Below are positions 1-8,443 of a stretch of DNA of 64,000 nucleotides, piece after piece. Numbering within the stretch: position 1 is the stretch's first letter; each line of letters begins with the position of its first letter. A model generated the notes under the pieces. The model did not search any database. It saw only the letters and a list, made by a program, of their open reading frames with translations, and was not told where the DNA came from. The position numbers and the translations under genes are program-made. Origin of the DNA: Candidatus Parcubacteria bacterium. Lineage in GTDB: Bacteria > Patescibacteriota > Minisyncoccia > Minisyncoccales > JAGLUP01. The stretch spans positions 75,305 through 139,304 of the forward strand of contig JAGLUP010000006.1 of the NCBI GenBank assembly GCA_023134715.1, written 5' to 3'.

Positions 1-1590
1 AAAAGATAACGCTCCTGATTTAATCGCCTCATCTAACGGCATTTCCTTTTCTATTATAATCAAATTTTGTTTAATTTTCTGATTAACAATTTCTTCAACT
101 TTTTTCATTTGTTCAGAAGTCATTTTTTCTGAATGAGAAAAATCAAAACGAAGCCGCTCTGAATTTATATCTGAACCCATTTGTTTTACATTACTGCCTA
201 AAACATCGCGCAAAGCTTGATGTAAAAGATGAGTGGCTGTATGAAGCTGAGGACTAATTTCCCCGCCCCCTCCAAATTTCTTTTTTACTCCTGCCCGAGA
301 AATCTCCTGGTGTTTCTTTAACTCTTTCTCAAATCCTTTCTCATCTACTTTAAGTCCTTTCTCTTCTGCCAATTCTTTCGTCATCTCTAAAGGAAATCCA
401 TAACTCTGATAAAGATTAAAAACAATATTTCCTGGAATAATTTTGAATTTTATAGCTTGAGTTTTAAATTCTTTCAACCCTTTTGCCAACGCTTTGCTGA
501 ATTTTTCGCTTTCATCCTGAATTACTGTTATTATGTCTGTTTCCTTTGTTTTAATTTCTGGATATACTATTCCGTAAATACTTATTATCTCTTTAATTAA
601 ATCAGCATACCAATTTTTTGACAAATTTAAAAGTTTTGCATGTCTAATCGCTCTTCGTAAAATTCGCCTCAAAATATATCCCCTATCAACATTACTCGGC
701 AAAACTCCATCAGCAATTAAAAAAACAGAGCCCCTAATATGGTCAGCAATTATTCTGTAGTTTGTAGTTTGTAGTTTGTGGTTTGTAGAAGAACTTTTTT
801 CTATACTCTCTATTAACGGCAGGAATAAATCGGTTTCATAGCTTGATGATTTTTGTTGTAAAATAGCGACTAATCTCTCAAATCCAATCCCTGTATCCAC
901 GTTCTTCTGTGGTAATAGAATATATTTATATTTTGGATTTTGGATTTTTTTATGGTATTCCATAAAAACCAAGTTCCAGATCTCTACAAAACGACCGCAA
1001 TCGCAATTAGGCCCGCATCCCTTAATACTGCACTTGCCTTTGCTGAATTTTCTGCCTTTATCATAATGTATTTCCGAACAAGGGCCGCATGGACCAATCT
1101 CGCCTGCGGGTCCCCAAAAATTATCCTCCATTCCAAATTCAAAAATCCGCTTATTGGGAATACCATTATCCTGCCAAATTTTTATAGATTCTTTATCTTT
1201 TGGAATTTCGTTTTTGCCTTTAAATACTGTTATGTATAATTTTTCTTTGTCTAATTTGCACTCATTTAATAAAAACTCCAGCGCCCATTTCACTGCTTCC
1301 TCCTTAAAATAATCTCCAAATGACCAATTGCCAAGCATTTCAAAAAAAGTATGATGAGTATCATCCCCCACCTCCTCAATGTCTGGAGTGCGAAAACATT
1401 TTTGAACCGAGCAGACGCGACTATAATGAGATTTTATTTTGCCTGAAAGCTCGGGCGTAAATTGCTGCATTCCAGCAGTAGTTAAAAGAACCGATTCATC
1501 GTCGGGAACAAGAGAGCTTGAGCCAACAATTTTATGCCCTCTCTTTTTAAAAAAATCTAAAAACTTTTGCCTTAGTTCAAACGAAGTCAT
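1..1590 (-). CDS. alaS: alanyl-tRNA synthetase, 5' part (runs off left edge)
   Basis: Charges tRNA-Ala with alanine in the cytoplasm. About 530 N-terminal residues are visible. They hold the class II catalytic core (SVQKCFRT, HHTFFEMLGNWSFGDYFK), the tRNA-recognition part (RIIADHIRGSVF, RGYILRRILRRAIRH), and the start of the editing domain with the zinc motif HTATHLLH near residue 452. The frame is open to base 1, so the C-terminal editing and oligomerisation domains lie outside. The ATG at 1590 overlaps the stop of the upstream coiled-coil gene (ATGA). Odd: residues about 261-275 are a low-complexity insert (SSSTNHKLQTTNYR) encoded by near-perfect 7-bp repeats, between the conserved YETDLF and RIIADHI blocks. 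Identification is firm. Confidence 0.97.
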   Translation of the reverse strand, partial: MTSFELRQKFLDFFKKRGHKIVGSSSLVPDDESVLLTTAGMQQFTPELSGKIKSHYSRVCSVQKCFRTPDIEEVGDDTHHTFFEMLGNWSFGDYFKEEAVKWALEFLLNECKLDKEKLYITVFKGKNEIPKDKESIKIWQDNGIPNKRIFEFGMEDNFWGPAGEIGPCGPCSEIHYDKGRKFSKGKCSIKGCGPNCDCGRFVEIWNLVFMEYHKKIQNPKYKYILLPQKNVDTGIGFERLVAILQQKSSSYETDLFLPLIESIEKSSSTNHKLQTTNYRIIADHIRGSVFLIADGVLPSNVDRGYILRRILRRAIRHAKLLNLSKNWYADLIKEIISIYGIVYPEIKTKETDIITVIQDESEKFSKALAKGLKEFKTQAIKFKIIPGNIVFNLYQSYGFPLEMTKELAEEKGLKVDEKGFEKELKKHQEISRAGVKKKFGGGGEISPQLHTATHLLHQALRDVLGSNVKQMGSDINSERLRFDFSHSEKMTSEQMKKVEEIVNQKIKQNLIIIEKEMPLDEAIKSGALSF

Positions 1591-1781
1591 TTTTCCATTG
1601 CTTCTCTTTTTAACGCTTCTTCGTATTCTCGAGCGGTTCTTGTAATATCTCTCGCAAGTGACTGCATTTTTTGGTCTATCTCGCGTATTTTTTTCTCAAA
1701 TTCTTGTTTTTCTCTTTCTAATTTTTCTATGTCGTCTTGAATTTTTTCTTGTTTATTTTTTATTTCTTGACTTTTTGACAT
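1587..1781 (-). CDS. small coiled-coil protein upstream of alaS
   Basis: A 64-residue, highly charged protein with heptad-like spacing (QEKIQDDIEKLEREKQEF) across most of its length, so one long coiled-coil helix is expected. No family is recognised. Its stop overlaps the alaS start by the ATGA pattern, and the pair appears to share the promoter at 1821-1849, so it is translationally coupled to alaS. The role is unknown; a small partner or adaptor is possible but there is no direct evidence. Confidence 0.7.
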   Translation of the reverse strand: MSKSQEIKNKQEKIQDDIEKLEREKQEFEKKIREIDQKMQSLARDITRTAREYEEALKREAMEK

Positions 1782-1820
1782 AATTTTTGTTAATTAAATT
1801 AATCTTCCTCGACCAATTAT

Positions 1821-1849
1821 ATTATAACTTATTAATTATAAACTGACAA
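1821..1849 (-). promoter_or_regulatory. sigma70-type promoter of the coiled-coil/alaS unit
   Basis: Minus-strand TTGTCA (1844-1849), 17-bp spacer, TATAAT (1821-1826). It overlaps the last codons of mnmA, leaving about 40 nt to the start of the 64-aa gene. Confidence 0.65.
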
Positions 1850-2870
1850 TCACTCCCCCGCCTAAAAGCTCATCTTTTTGATAAAAAACTGCTGATTGGC
1901 CGGGAGTAATCGCCATCTGCGGTTTATTAAAAACAACTTTATATCTTTTATTCTTTTTTATTACTGCCAAAACGGCCTTATGCCTATATCTTATCTTAAC
2001 TTTAATTTTTAAGGGCAGATTAGTATCTTTACCGGAAATCCAATTTATATTTTTAACTATCAATTCTTTATTATATAAATCTTTTTCATTCTTGGTAATA
2101 ATTAAATGATTTCTCCTTATATCTTTGGCTAAAACATAATAGGGACCCCCGCTAAATCCCAAACCCCTTCTCTGTCCAATAGTATAAAATGCCAAACCAT
2201 TGTGTTCGCCCATTATTTTCCCCTTGATATCAATAATTAAGCCTGGTTTTTGTTTAATATAATTTTTTAGAAAATCATTTGTTGTTTTTGGAATAAAACA
2301 AATTTCCTGCGAGCCAGAACTCTTATATGTTGGAAGATTAAATTTCTTTGCCAAACTTTTTACTTGCTTTCTTGTATAATTCCCCAAAGGAAATAAGACC
2401 TTTTTAAGCTGTCTCTGTTTTAAGCCCCACAAAAAATATGTCTGGTCTTTTTCCCTATCTTTCGCTTTCAAAATCTTATAATCGCTTATTCGCGCGTAAT
2501 GGCCGGTAGCAAGAAAATCAAATTTGACTTTTGCTTGCCTCAATTTTTTAAACAAAATTCCAAACTTAATTTCCTTGTTGCAAACCACGCAGGGATTTGG
2601 CGTTGTTCCCGCCTTATATTCTTTTAAAAAATAATCAATTACTTTTTTCTGAAATTCTTTTCTTAAATCTAAGACCAAAAAAGGAATTCCTAAAACTTCA
2701 GCGATTTTTCTGGCTCTTTTTTCCGCTTGCTCAAACTGCGGCAAATCACAAAGCTTCATAAAAACCCCTTCAACTTCAAAATCCTGTTTCTTCAACAGAG
2801 CCGCCGCCACAGACGAATCAATCCCGCCAGATAAAGCAATCACCACCTTTTGTTTTTTTAACAAATTCAT
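1836..2870 (-). CDS. mnmA: tRNA-specific 2-thiouridylase MnmA
   Basis: Inserts sulfur at C2 of the wobble uridine (U34) in tRNAs for Lys, Glu and Gln. The 344-residue protein has the N-terminal PP-loop SGGIDSS (residues 14-20), the catalytic Cys in PNPCVVCNKEIKF (C94, with C97 nearby) and the second catalytic Cys in SGSQEICFIP (C191), then the C-terminal beta-barrel part (GEHNGLAFYTIGQRRGLG). Length is normal for the family. The start MNLLKKQK at 2870 was preferred over a start 10 codons upstream because it begins at the usual distance from the PP-loop and the upstream stretch lies in the leader. Confidence 0.95.
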   Translation of the reverse strand: MNLLKKQKVVIALSGGIDSSVAAALLKKQDFEVEGVFMKLCDLPQFEQAEKRARKIAEVLGIPFLVLDLRKEFQKKVIDYFLKEYKAGTTPNPCVVCNKEIKFGILFKKLRQAKVKFDFLATGHYARISDYKILKAKDREKDQTYFLWGLKQRQLKKVLFPLGNYTRKQVKSLAKKFNLPTYKSSGSQEICFIPKTTNDFLKNYIKQKPGLIIDIKGKIMGEHNGLAFYTIGQRRGLGFSGGPYYVLAKDIRRNHLIITKNEKDLYNKELIVKNINWISGKDTNLPLKIKVKIRYRHKAVLAVIKKNKRYKVVFNKPQMAITPGQSAVFYQKDELLGGGVIVSL

Positions 2871-2886
2871 TAAATCAATATACCAT

Positions 2887-2917
2887 AAAAAAAGACCCAA
2901 GAGAATTATCTCCCAGG
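2887..2917 (-). terminator. intrinsic terminator after the HEAT-like gene
   Basis: On the minus strand a short GGGAGA/TCTCTT stem with G-T pairs and outer CC/GG pairs is followed by seven T. It lies between the HEAT-like stop (2930) and the mnmA start (2870). Confidence 0.55.
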
Positions 2918-2929
2918 CACATTGCTTTA

Positions 2930-3778
2930 TTATAGTCCTAACTCGGCTCTCAATATGTCTTTTCCCTCTTCTTTCCTACGGCTCAAAATCTCTGCAGCTA
3001 TTTCAACAATCTTTGGATGCGCGCTGTTAAGCTTGACCTGAAGTTCTTCTACAGATAATTCATACATTCTATGTCTGACAACGTAAAAGGCCTTCTCGGC
3101 AATTACAGAACCACCATCTAATTGAAGCAAAAGCTCTTTGTCTGTCCAGTGTTTCATTCTTGCTTTTATTGCATTTAATGCGTACATACTAACAGGGTTT
3201 TTTCCTTTGGTTGCTTCCTTAATAAGCGCTTTATCAATTTCCCTATTAGACAAAGAATATTTTTCGAACAAACATGTTATCTCTTCTTGAACACTTTCAT
3301 CTTTGTCTTTTAGCGCTTTAATAAGCGCTTTACGAACGTTCTTAGTATCTTCTGTAGTTACCTTAACAAGCTTGTTTGCCGCTGTTCTTTTAACACCTGC
3401 GTCTTTATCCTTCTTTAATACATGAATAAATGCTTTGACAGCATCTTTTCTGTCTATCTTTAATGCTCTTGCCGCCGCTCTTCTAACCCTAAAACATTCG
3501 CTTTTTTTCAAAATATGGATAATCACTTCTTCTTGTTCAGGATTCAAATCTCTTTGCTCTATTTCTGATAAAACTAATCTTTTTACGCCAGAATCACTGT
3601 TGGATAACGCCTCCGTTAAAGATATTGTAAACATAGACGATAAAATTTTATCAACATCTTTTACAGATATAGTATTTTTATATTCACCCAAAACTATATC
3701 TCTATCGCCTCCTGTCATTGTTGCCAACAACTCAATTTTTTTAATTTCCTTTTCAATCTTATCTTTTGATTCATTCAT
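2930..3778 (-). CDS. HEAT-repeat-like helical protein
   Basis: A 282-residue protein predicted to be almost entirely helical, with repeated 30-40 residue units such as ESVQEEITCLFEKY, GVKRTAANKLVKV and RVRRAAARALKID. The alternating charged and small residues resemble HEAT/armadillo scaffolds that bind proteins. No catalytic motif, signal peptide or membrane segment is visible. A strong SD (GAGGT) sits directly before the first ATG at 3784, so the second in-frame ATG at 3778 is the likelier start. It stands alone, with its own promoter (3828-3855) and terminator (2887-2917). Specific function is unknown. Confidence 0.75.
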   Translation of the reverse strand: MNESKDKIEKEIKKIELLATMTGGDRDIVLGEYKNTISVKDVDKILSSMFTISLTEALSNSDSGVKRLVLSEIEQRDLNPEQEEVIIHILKKSECFRVRRAAARALKIDRKDAVKAFIHVLKKDKDAGVKRTAANKLVKVTTEDTKNVRKALIKALKDKDESVQEEITCLFEKYSLSNREIDKALIKEATKGKNPVSMYALNAIKARMKHWTDKELLLQLDGGSVIAEKAFYVVRHRMYELSVEELQVKLNSAHPKIVEIAAEILSRRKEEGKDILRAELGL

Positions 3779-3827
3779 TTTCATTACCTCTTTAGTATAT
3801 TTATTTTTTAATTTTATTCTAACTAAA

Positions 3828-3855
3828 TTCTACACTAAAAACACAAAATGTCAAT
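3828..3855 (-). promoter_or_regulatory. strong promoter of the HEAT-like gene
   Basis: Minus-strand TTGACA (3850-3855), 16-bp spacer, TAGAAT (3828-3833), about 45 nt ahead of the SD and start. Confidence 0.75.
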
Positions 3856-3871
3856 AAAATTTTATAAATCA

Positions 3872-3887
3872 TCTGCGGCCGCAGATC
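3872..3887. terminator. perfect 16-bp GC-rich palindrome, probable terminator stem
   Basis: ATCTGCGG followed by CCGCAGAT forms a perfect palindrome between the RNase H-like gene stop (3925) and the HEAT-gene promoter. Only a modest T-rich tract follows on the minus strand, so terminator function is likely but not certain. Confidence 0.5.
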
Positions 3888-3924
3888 GTTTATAATAATT
3901 TTGAAAAATGACAACCTGAAAAAT

Positions 3925-4446
3925 CTATGTAAATCTGTCTGCGACTATTGAGGCGACGCAGGCCTCTGGTTTTATTTTTGGCTCAAAACCATTGCCTCTA
4001 ATCAAGCCGACCACTTCCTTAATCATATCCTTGGTCCCCCCATTCTCCCCCACATCAGCATGAATATAGCGAAACTGATAATTTAATTTTTCTTTCTCCC
4101 TTTTTTTAATCTCTTGAGCTAAAAACTCTCTCAGACAAAGAGCCAGTTCGCAGGAAAGTAAAACTTCTTCTAAAATTCGCTGATGCCGATTATAAAATTT
4201 TTTCTCTGGATTATTTTTATAATTTATTCTCTTTAGAAAAAACCTGCCCCCTTCTCCTGTCCTTAAGGCAACTATTACTACTGGAAACTGAGGATTTTCT
4301 TCTGACGATGAATCACAGCCCACAATAATATCATAAAACTTATCTGGTTTTTCTTCCATATATCTAAATATCTCCTGAATAACCTGCTCCAATACTAAAT
4401 TTCCTTTACTGGGATTAAAAAAATAACCGTTTAAAAACTTATTCAT
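3925..4446 (-). CDS. YkuK/DUF458-type RNase H-like protein
   Basis: A 173-residue protein of the DUF458 (YkuK) family, which has a predicted RNase H-like fold. The family pattern is complete: FFNPSKGNLVLEQVIQEI near the N-terminus, IIVGCDSSSE (the first acidic position of the fold), RFFLKRI, HADVGENGGTKDMIKEVVG, then GNGFEPKIKPEAC and VADRFT at the C-terminus. The substrate is not known for the family; a role in nucleic-acid processing is inferred. The start MNKFLNGYFF at 4446 matches the family N-terminus better than an 18-residue hydrophobic extension. Confidence 0.8.
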   Translation of the reverse strand: MNKFLNGYFFNPSKGNLVLEQVIQEIFRYMEEKPDKFYDIIVGCDSSSEENPQFPVVIVALRTGEGGRFFLKRINYKNNPEKKFYNRHQRILEEVLLSCELALCLREFLAQEIKKREKEKLNYQFRYIHADVGENGGTKDMIKEVVGLIRGNGFEPKIKPEACVASIVADRFT

Positions 4447-4500
4447 TATCTTCACACTAACAAAAAACTCAAAAAAATCAAGATTAAAACCCGCAATCAA

Positions 4501-4543
4501 AGGAGCTTAGCTCCGGGAGCTAAGCTACAGGAGCTAAGCTCCC
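4501..4543. repeat. GGAGCTTAGCTCC hairpin repeat cluster
   Basis: Three tandem, partly inverted copies of a GGAGCTTAGCTCC-like word. The same words recur at 20647-20683 and 21186-21230 next to the plus-strand cassettes. It is an intergenic hairpin-forming repeat. Confidence 0.6.
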
Positions 4544-4561
4544 TCGGTTTAATCTAAAATA

Positions 4562-4583
4562 AAATCCCGCAAAATTCTGCGAG
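4562..4583 (-). terminator. intrinsic terminator of the DUF92 gene
   Basis: Minus-strand stem CTCGCA/TTGCGGG-type hairpin followed by TTTTATTTT, 14 nt past the DUF92 stop. Confidence 0.6.
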
Positions 4584-4596
4584 ATTATTCCATTGC

Positions 4597-5361
4597 TTAA
4601 ATTAGACAAATATACAACACTATTGCTGAACATCCGGCAATAAAAGTTGTTGTAAAATTTATCCAGTGGGTGGTATTCTTATTCCCCCACTCTCTTTCTA
4701 TGGTGCAGCCAAGCAAACTGTCTATCGCAGCTCCTGCAAATCCAGCAAAAGAGCAAATTAAAAATACTGTAAATGAATATCCCCAAAACAATAAAGGTAA
4801 ACTCATTATTTCAGAACCGATTAAAGAAGACAAAAATCCCCCTAAGCTTACAGCTCCAGCAGTTCCAATTTCAACTTCCTCAATTCTTAATTTTCTAAAA
4901 TCAAACAAAACTGGTAGTTGCTTCAACTTAATCGCTACAGCCATCCCTATCTCTGTAGCTGAAGTATCTGCTAAAGCGCAAGTCATTGCCGCCCATAATC
5001 CTATAAGCCAAATAGGATCGGGATACGCTATATGAAACAATCCAAATATCATTGCCGCGCCGCCGTTAGCAAAAACATTTTTATAATCCCTCGTCTCCTG
5101 TCCTATGTTCTTTTTTTCTTTTTTCGCTTTTCCAATGCGAGTAACGATATTTCCGAAAACAAAAAACATTAACATTGGCCACACTCCTTTAGCTCCGAAA
5201 GCAATCAAGCAAACAGAACCCTGTGCTCCAGCTGAAAATACCGCTGTTTTATCTATCTTCTTTTTATTATATGCATACAGAAGAATTGCTCCTGTCGCTA
5301 TTATCAGCCCAAATACTTGCCAATCAAAAATATTTCCTATAATTTCATCTATTTTTATCAT
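4597..5361 (-). CDS. DUF92 (VTE6/TMEM19-like) membrane protein
   Basis: A 254-residue polytopic membrane protein with the DUF92 signature: ETRDYKNVFANGG (about residues 89-101), ALADTSATEIGMAVA, EIGTAGAVSLGG and GAAIDSLLGCTIE, the conserved polar residues lying between hydrophobic helices. Members include plant VTE6, a phytyl-phosphate kinase, so a CTP-dependent polyprenyl-phosphate kinase role in lipid metabolism is a family-based guess. The start is supported by the SD in GAGGTGGTAAAAGATG. It has its own promoter upstream and terminator downstream, and a MITE-like repeat separates it from tpiA. Confidence 0.8.
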   Translation of the reverse strand: MIKIDEIIGNIFDWQVFGLIIATGAILLYAYNKKKIDKTAVFSAGAQGSVCLIAFGAKGVWPMLMFFVFGNIVTRIGKAKKEKKNIGQETRDYKNVFANGGAAMIFGLFHIAYPDPIWLIGLWAAMTCALADTSATEIGMAVAIKLKQLPVLFDFRKLRIEEVEIGTAGAVSLGGFLSSLIGSEIMSLPLLFWGYSFTVFLICSFAGFAGAAIDSLLGCTIEREWGNKNTTHWINFTTTFIAGCSAIVLYICLI

Positions 5362-5409
5362 CTTTTACCACCTCAATTATATTTAAAATTTAATATACTA
5401 TAATTCTTA

Positions 5410-5437
5410 ATCCTAACAAATCTTATAAATATGTCAA
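5410..5437 (-). promoter_or_regulatory. promoter of the DUF92 gene
   Basis: Minus-strand TTGACA (5432-5437), 16-bp spacer, TAGGAT (5410-5415), about 50 nt from the start codon. Confidence 0.6.
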
Positions 5438-5447
5438 CAAAATTATA

Positions 5448-5549
5448 GAAAACGCAGAAAACAAATTTTGAAATCGTAGGTGTGGGCGAGCGCCCGAGCG
5501 AAGCGAGGGTAGGGATAAACGATTTCAAAATTTAGTTTTCGGAGTTTTC
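5448..5549. repeat. MITE-like inverted-repeat element, copy 1
   Basis: Ends pair as GAAAACGCAGAAAAC with GTTTTCGGAGTTTTC. Inside them TTTTGAAATCG pairs with CGATTTCAAAA, and the core is a GC-rich GGGCGAGCGCCCGAGCG segment. It lies directly past the tpiA stop. The same ends occur at 39977-40124 around a different core. Confidence 0.7.
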
Positions 5550-5554
5550 GAAAC

Positions 5555-6316
5555 TCAAAATACTATTTTTACTATCTTAATAAATTCTTGAGAATTTAAA
5601 GAGGCGCCGCCTATCAAAAGCCCATTCATTCCCGCCTCATCAATAAAATCTCTGGCATTCTTGCTTGTCACGCTTCCGCCATAAAGGATAGGAATTTTTT
5701 TTGTTAAAGATTTGCCTAAAAAAGAAATTAAAATCTTCTGAATCAACAACTTTGCGCTCATTGCCTCATCTATTCCACAGGCCTCTCCGCTTCCAATTGC
5801 CCAAATCGGCTCATAAGCAATACAAAATCCTGATTTGCTAATTTTTGATTTTGCCACGCCTGAAAGCGCTATTTTTATTTGTTTTTTAAAAACAGAAACA
5901 ATTTTCTCCTGCTCTTTTTCTTCTCCTGTTTCTCCTATGCATAAAATTGGTTTAAGTCCTGTTTTAATAACCGCCTTTAACTTTTGATTTATCATCTCAT
6001 CTGTTTCCTTAAAAATCTCCCTTCTCTCAGAATGACCGATAATAACATATTGACAACCTATTTTTTTAAGCATTACAGCTGAAATTTCTCCTGTAAAAGC
6101 GCCTTTTTCTTCCCAAAAACAATTCTGCGAGCCAAGCTTAATGCCTGCCGCCTGGTTTTTAATATCTGACAGATAGACAGAAGGAGGACAAATTACAACC
6201 TCTGTTCTTTTAATATTTCTCAACCCTTTTTTCACCGAACCAAAAAGCCGCTTCGCTTCTACTAAACTTTGAGGATTCATTTTCCAATTAGCAATAATAA
6301 GTGGTTTGTACTGCAT
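5555..6316 (-). CDS. tpiA: triosephosphate isomerase
   Basis: Interconverts dihydroxyacetone phosphate and glyceraldehyde 3-phosphate in glycolysis. The 253-residue protein has all catalytic elements of the TIM barrel: Lys in NWKMN (K12), His in IGHSERRE (H95), Glu in YEPIWAIGSG (E169) with the mobile loop, and the phosphate-binding YGGSV near the C-terminus. Length is normal. It sits alone between two copies of the MITE-like repeat (5448-5549 and 6325-6434), with galT upstream. Confidence 0.97.
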   Translation of the reverse strand: MQYKPLIIANWKMNPQSLVEAKRLFGSVKKGLRNIKRTEVVICPPSVYLSDIKNQAAGIKLGSQNCFWEEKGAFTGEISAVMLKKIGCQYVIIGHSERREIFKETDEMINQKLKAVIKTGLKPILCIGETGEEKEQEKIVSVFKKQIKIALSGVAKSKISKSGFCIAYEPIWAIGSGEACGIDEAMSAKLLIQKILISFLGKSLTKKIPILYGGSVTSKNARDFIDEAGMNGLLIGGASLNSQEFIKIVKIVF

Positions 6317-6324
6317 ATATAAAA

Positions 6325-6434
6325 GAAAACGAAAGAAATAAATTTTGAAATCGTGGGGCCCCGATAGGTGAAAGCTATCGGGGTAGGGCGCGGTTAGGGG
6401 GAAACGATTTCAAAATTTCGTTTCTGAAGTTTTC
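6325..6434. repeat. MITE-like inverted-repeat element, copy 2
   Basis: Outer arms GAAAACGAAAG and CTGAAGTTTTC, inner arms TTTTGAAATCG and CGATTTCAAAA, core with the perfect hairpin CCCGATAG/CTATCGGG followed by TAGGGCGCGGTTAGGGGG. The core is nearly identical to the copy at 17545-17665. Confidence 0.7.
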
Positions 6435-6439
6435 GATAT

Positions 6440-7483
6440 TTACTGTTTCCGTAAAAATTCTGCTGCTTTTTCTGGTTCAATGGTAGAAATTTCCATCCTC
6501 GTGCCAATTTCAAACCCTGCCCATGTTGATGTCTTAGGCAAAATAGTCCAGTGCCAATGATAATGAGGATATTTTTTTCCATCGCAGGGCGCGGTATGTA
6601 AATAAAAATTATAAGCTGGATCATTTAAAGCTTTATAAAGCTTAGATAAAGCCGCCCTAAAAGCTTCGGCAAGCTGTAATTTCTCTTTTTCAGTTATTTT
6701 TTCAAAATAAGAAAGATGTTTTTTAGGGGAAACAATAACTTGAAAAGCTGATTTTGAAGCAAAAGGGCAAAGAACTAAAAATCCTTTATTTTCAAAAACA
6801 ATTCTTTTTTTTGTCTTTTTTTCCCATTTATTCATCTCGCAATAAACGCATTTCCTATACTTTTTATAATATTTTTTAGAATTCAAAAGCGCTTTTCTCA
6901 AATCACTGTCAATAAGAGGAGTGGTAATAATTTGAGAATGAGGATGAGCCACTGTAGCTCCCGCCTCAACTCCGTGATTATGGAAAATAGAAATATAATT
7001 TACAAATTTTTCTTTACTTAACTCTATATATCTTTGCTGGTATGCGTCAAAAACTTCTTTAACTTTGTCCAATGAAAACTGAGCCATTTGTTTTTCGTGA
7101 TCACGGGTCACAAGCACTTCATGAAAACCAACTGCGTTCATTGTTTGATATAATTTATTTTCAGCTCGTTTATTTAATTCTGGATAAGGGCTAACAGCTG
7201 GATATTTATTGGGAACCACTATTGTGCTCCATTTTTTAGGGATTTTTTCTGACAAAACCTCTCTGCTGTTTAAAAGAATAAGTGTTGGTTTTTCTTGAGT
7301 CGAAATATTGCAAAAAGGACAAAGTTTTTTTGGAATTTTTTCTTTTTTCCGCCTCTCTTTCTTAAATGTCTCTGGTCTTCTTGCCCTGCCAGTAGCAATA
7401 ACAACCCAGTCCTTAGAAATAAGGTCATAACGAAGTTCTGAGGGAGATTTTACTCCGTGATTTTTTTTTGGTCTCTTAGTCAT
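6440..7483 (-). CDS. galactose-1-phosphate uridylyltransferase-like HIT-fold enzyme
   Basis: A 347-residue hexose-1-phosphate nucleotidylyltransferase of the GalT branch of the HIT superfamily. It has an N-terminal zinc CPFC pair (C55, C58), the nucleophilic histidine motif HPHSQ (H180 and H182; classic GalT has HPHGQ) and the second half with KYPHYHWHWTILPK. It probably transfers UMP or AMP between nucleotide sugars and hexose phosphates; the sequence does not separate GalT from ADP-glucose phosphorylase. It overlaps the upstream GT2 gene by 8 bp, suggesting a two-gene sugar unit. Confidence 0.85.
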   Translation of the reverse strand: MTKRPKKNHGVKSPSELRYDLISKDWVVIATGRARRPETFKKERRKKEKIPKKLCPFCNISTQEKPTLILLNSREVLSEKIPKKWSTIVVPNKYPAVSPYPELNKRAENKLYQTMNAVGFHEVLVTRDHEKQMAQFSLDKVKEVFDAYQQRYIELSKEKFVNYISIFHNHGVEAGATVAHPHSQIITTPLIDSDLRKALLNSKKYYKKYRKCVYCEMNKWEKKTKKRIVFENKGFLVLCPFASKSAFQVIVSPKKHLSYFEKITEKEKLQLAEAFRAALSKLYKALNDPAYNFYLHTAPCDGKKYPHYHWHWTILPKTSTWAGFEIGTRMEISTIEPEKAAEFLRKQ

Positions 7484-8195
7484 AAACTCTTTTTATTAAA
7501 TTCCATCTTATTTCAAAAACTTCAATTAACATCTTAATCATGCTTTTAAATCCTACTTTACTCTCTGTGTCATTTATCCAGGTTACTGGAATTTCTTTTA
7601 TTTTATATCCCATTTTTTTAGCAATTGCTAAAATTTCCACATCAAAAGCAAAACGATTTATTACTGCTTTTGAAAAAATATTTTTAACCGCTTTTGCTGT
7701 AAACCCTTTGAACCCGCATTGAGTGTCCCAAATCCCGAAAAGACCGGAAATTACTTGAACAATTAAATTAAAAACATTGCCAAGCATTATCCGCCACCAG
7801 GTCTGAGGCACAGCAATCACCGCGCCCTTTATATCCCGAGAGCCGATTACTACTTCCTGTCCTTTTTTAAATTCAGAAAATATTTTTTCTATCTGGTCAA
7901 TAGAAGTTGAATTATCAGCATCAGTAAATATTCTATAATCCCCTTTTGCCTCTAGCATTCCCTGTCTAACAACATATCCCTTGCCGTGATTTTCTTTATT
8001 ATCAATTAATCGCAAACATTTAATCTCCGGCTCCAGACCTTTAACAACTTCAGCTGTTTTATCTTTTGAACCGTCGCTTACAACCAAAATTTCATAATCA
8101 TAAGATTGCTTTGATAGATATTTATCAATTTCTTTTAAAGTTTTTGTTATTCGCTTTTCCTCGTTATACGCTGGAACAATAATAGACAAGTACAT
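7476..8195 (-). CDS. GT2 glycosyltransferase, dolichyl-phosphate glucosyltransferase (ALG5)-like
   Basis: A 239-residue GT-A fold transferase. It shows the N-terminal LSIIVPAYNEEKRI, ILVVSDGSKDKT and the metal-binding FTDADNSTS (a DxD-like motif), then GSRDIKGA and DTQCGFKGF, typical of the DPM1/ALG5 subgroup that moves a hexose from a nucleotide sugar to a polyprenyl phosphate at the membrane. There is no clear membrane anchor except a moderately hydrophobic stretch around residues 135-155. Its stop overlaps galT. The leader contains AT-rich direct repeats and, further up, a dispersed palindrome. Confidence 0.87.
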   Translation of the reverse strand: MYLSIIVPAYNEEKRITKTLKEIDKYLSKQSYDYEILVVSDGSKDKTAEVVKGLEPEIKCLRLIDNKENHGKGYVVRQGMLEAKGDYRIFTDADNSTSIDQIEKIFSEFKKGQEVVIGSRDIKGAVIAVPQTWWRIMLGNVFNLIVQVISGLFGIWDTQCGFKGFTAKAVKNIFSKAVINRFAFDVEILAIAKKMGYKIKEIPVTWINDTESKVGFKSMIKMLIEVFEIRWNLIKRVYD

Positions 8196-8197
8196 AA

Positions 8198-8266
8198 ATA
8201 ATAAGTGATTATTGATTATTGATAAATGATTATTAATTATTGATAAATGATTATTAATTCATTATA
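8198..8266. repeat. AT-rich direct repeats in the GT2 leader
   Basis: Three consecutive near-copies of a 20-25 bp unit built from TGATTATTAATTATTGATAA. A -10-like TATAAT on the minus strand (8261-8266) is at the upstream edge. Similar AT words occur past rplC (21775-21815). Confidence 0.55.
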
Positions 8267-8335
8267 ACAAAACAAACAAAAAAACAATAGTGAATAAGTA
8301 GAAAGTAGAAAGTAGAAAGTAAAGAAATAAAAAAC

Positions 8336-8371
8336 ATAACACATATAGCACGATCGTTGTATATGTGTTAT
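8336..8371. repeat. CGATCG-centred dispersed palindrome, copy 1
   Basis: ATAACACATATAGC, ACGATCGT, TGTATATGTGTTAT in order form a 36-bp near-perfect palindrome centred at 8353.5, with two mismatched pairs. It lies between the zinc-ribbon gene terminator and the GT2 leader. Other copies: 21634, 41445, 42120. Confidence 0.85.
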
Positions 8372-8387
8372 ACAATAAAATAAACAT

Positions 8388-8419
8388 AAAAAAAGAGACG
8401 CTCGGTTTTCCCAAACGCC
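8388..8419 (-). terminator. intrinsic terminator of the zinc-ribbon membrane gene
   Basis: Minus-strand stem GGCGTTTGG/CCGAGCGTC with an AAAA loop and three G-T pairs, then a T-rich run. Confidence 0.65.
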
Positions 8420-8443
8420 CTATTTTAATTCTATCTAAAAAAA

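Noticed and set aside
766-808. Frameshift in alaS at the short repeats
   Set aside because: Reading the codons through the repeats keeps the frame, and conserved motifs continue on both sides.
3872-3887. Perfect 16-bp palindrome as an operator
   Set aside because: Its position just past a stop codon and before the next promoter fits a terminator stem better, and no other copy was seen.
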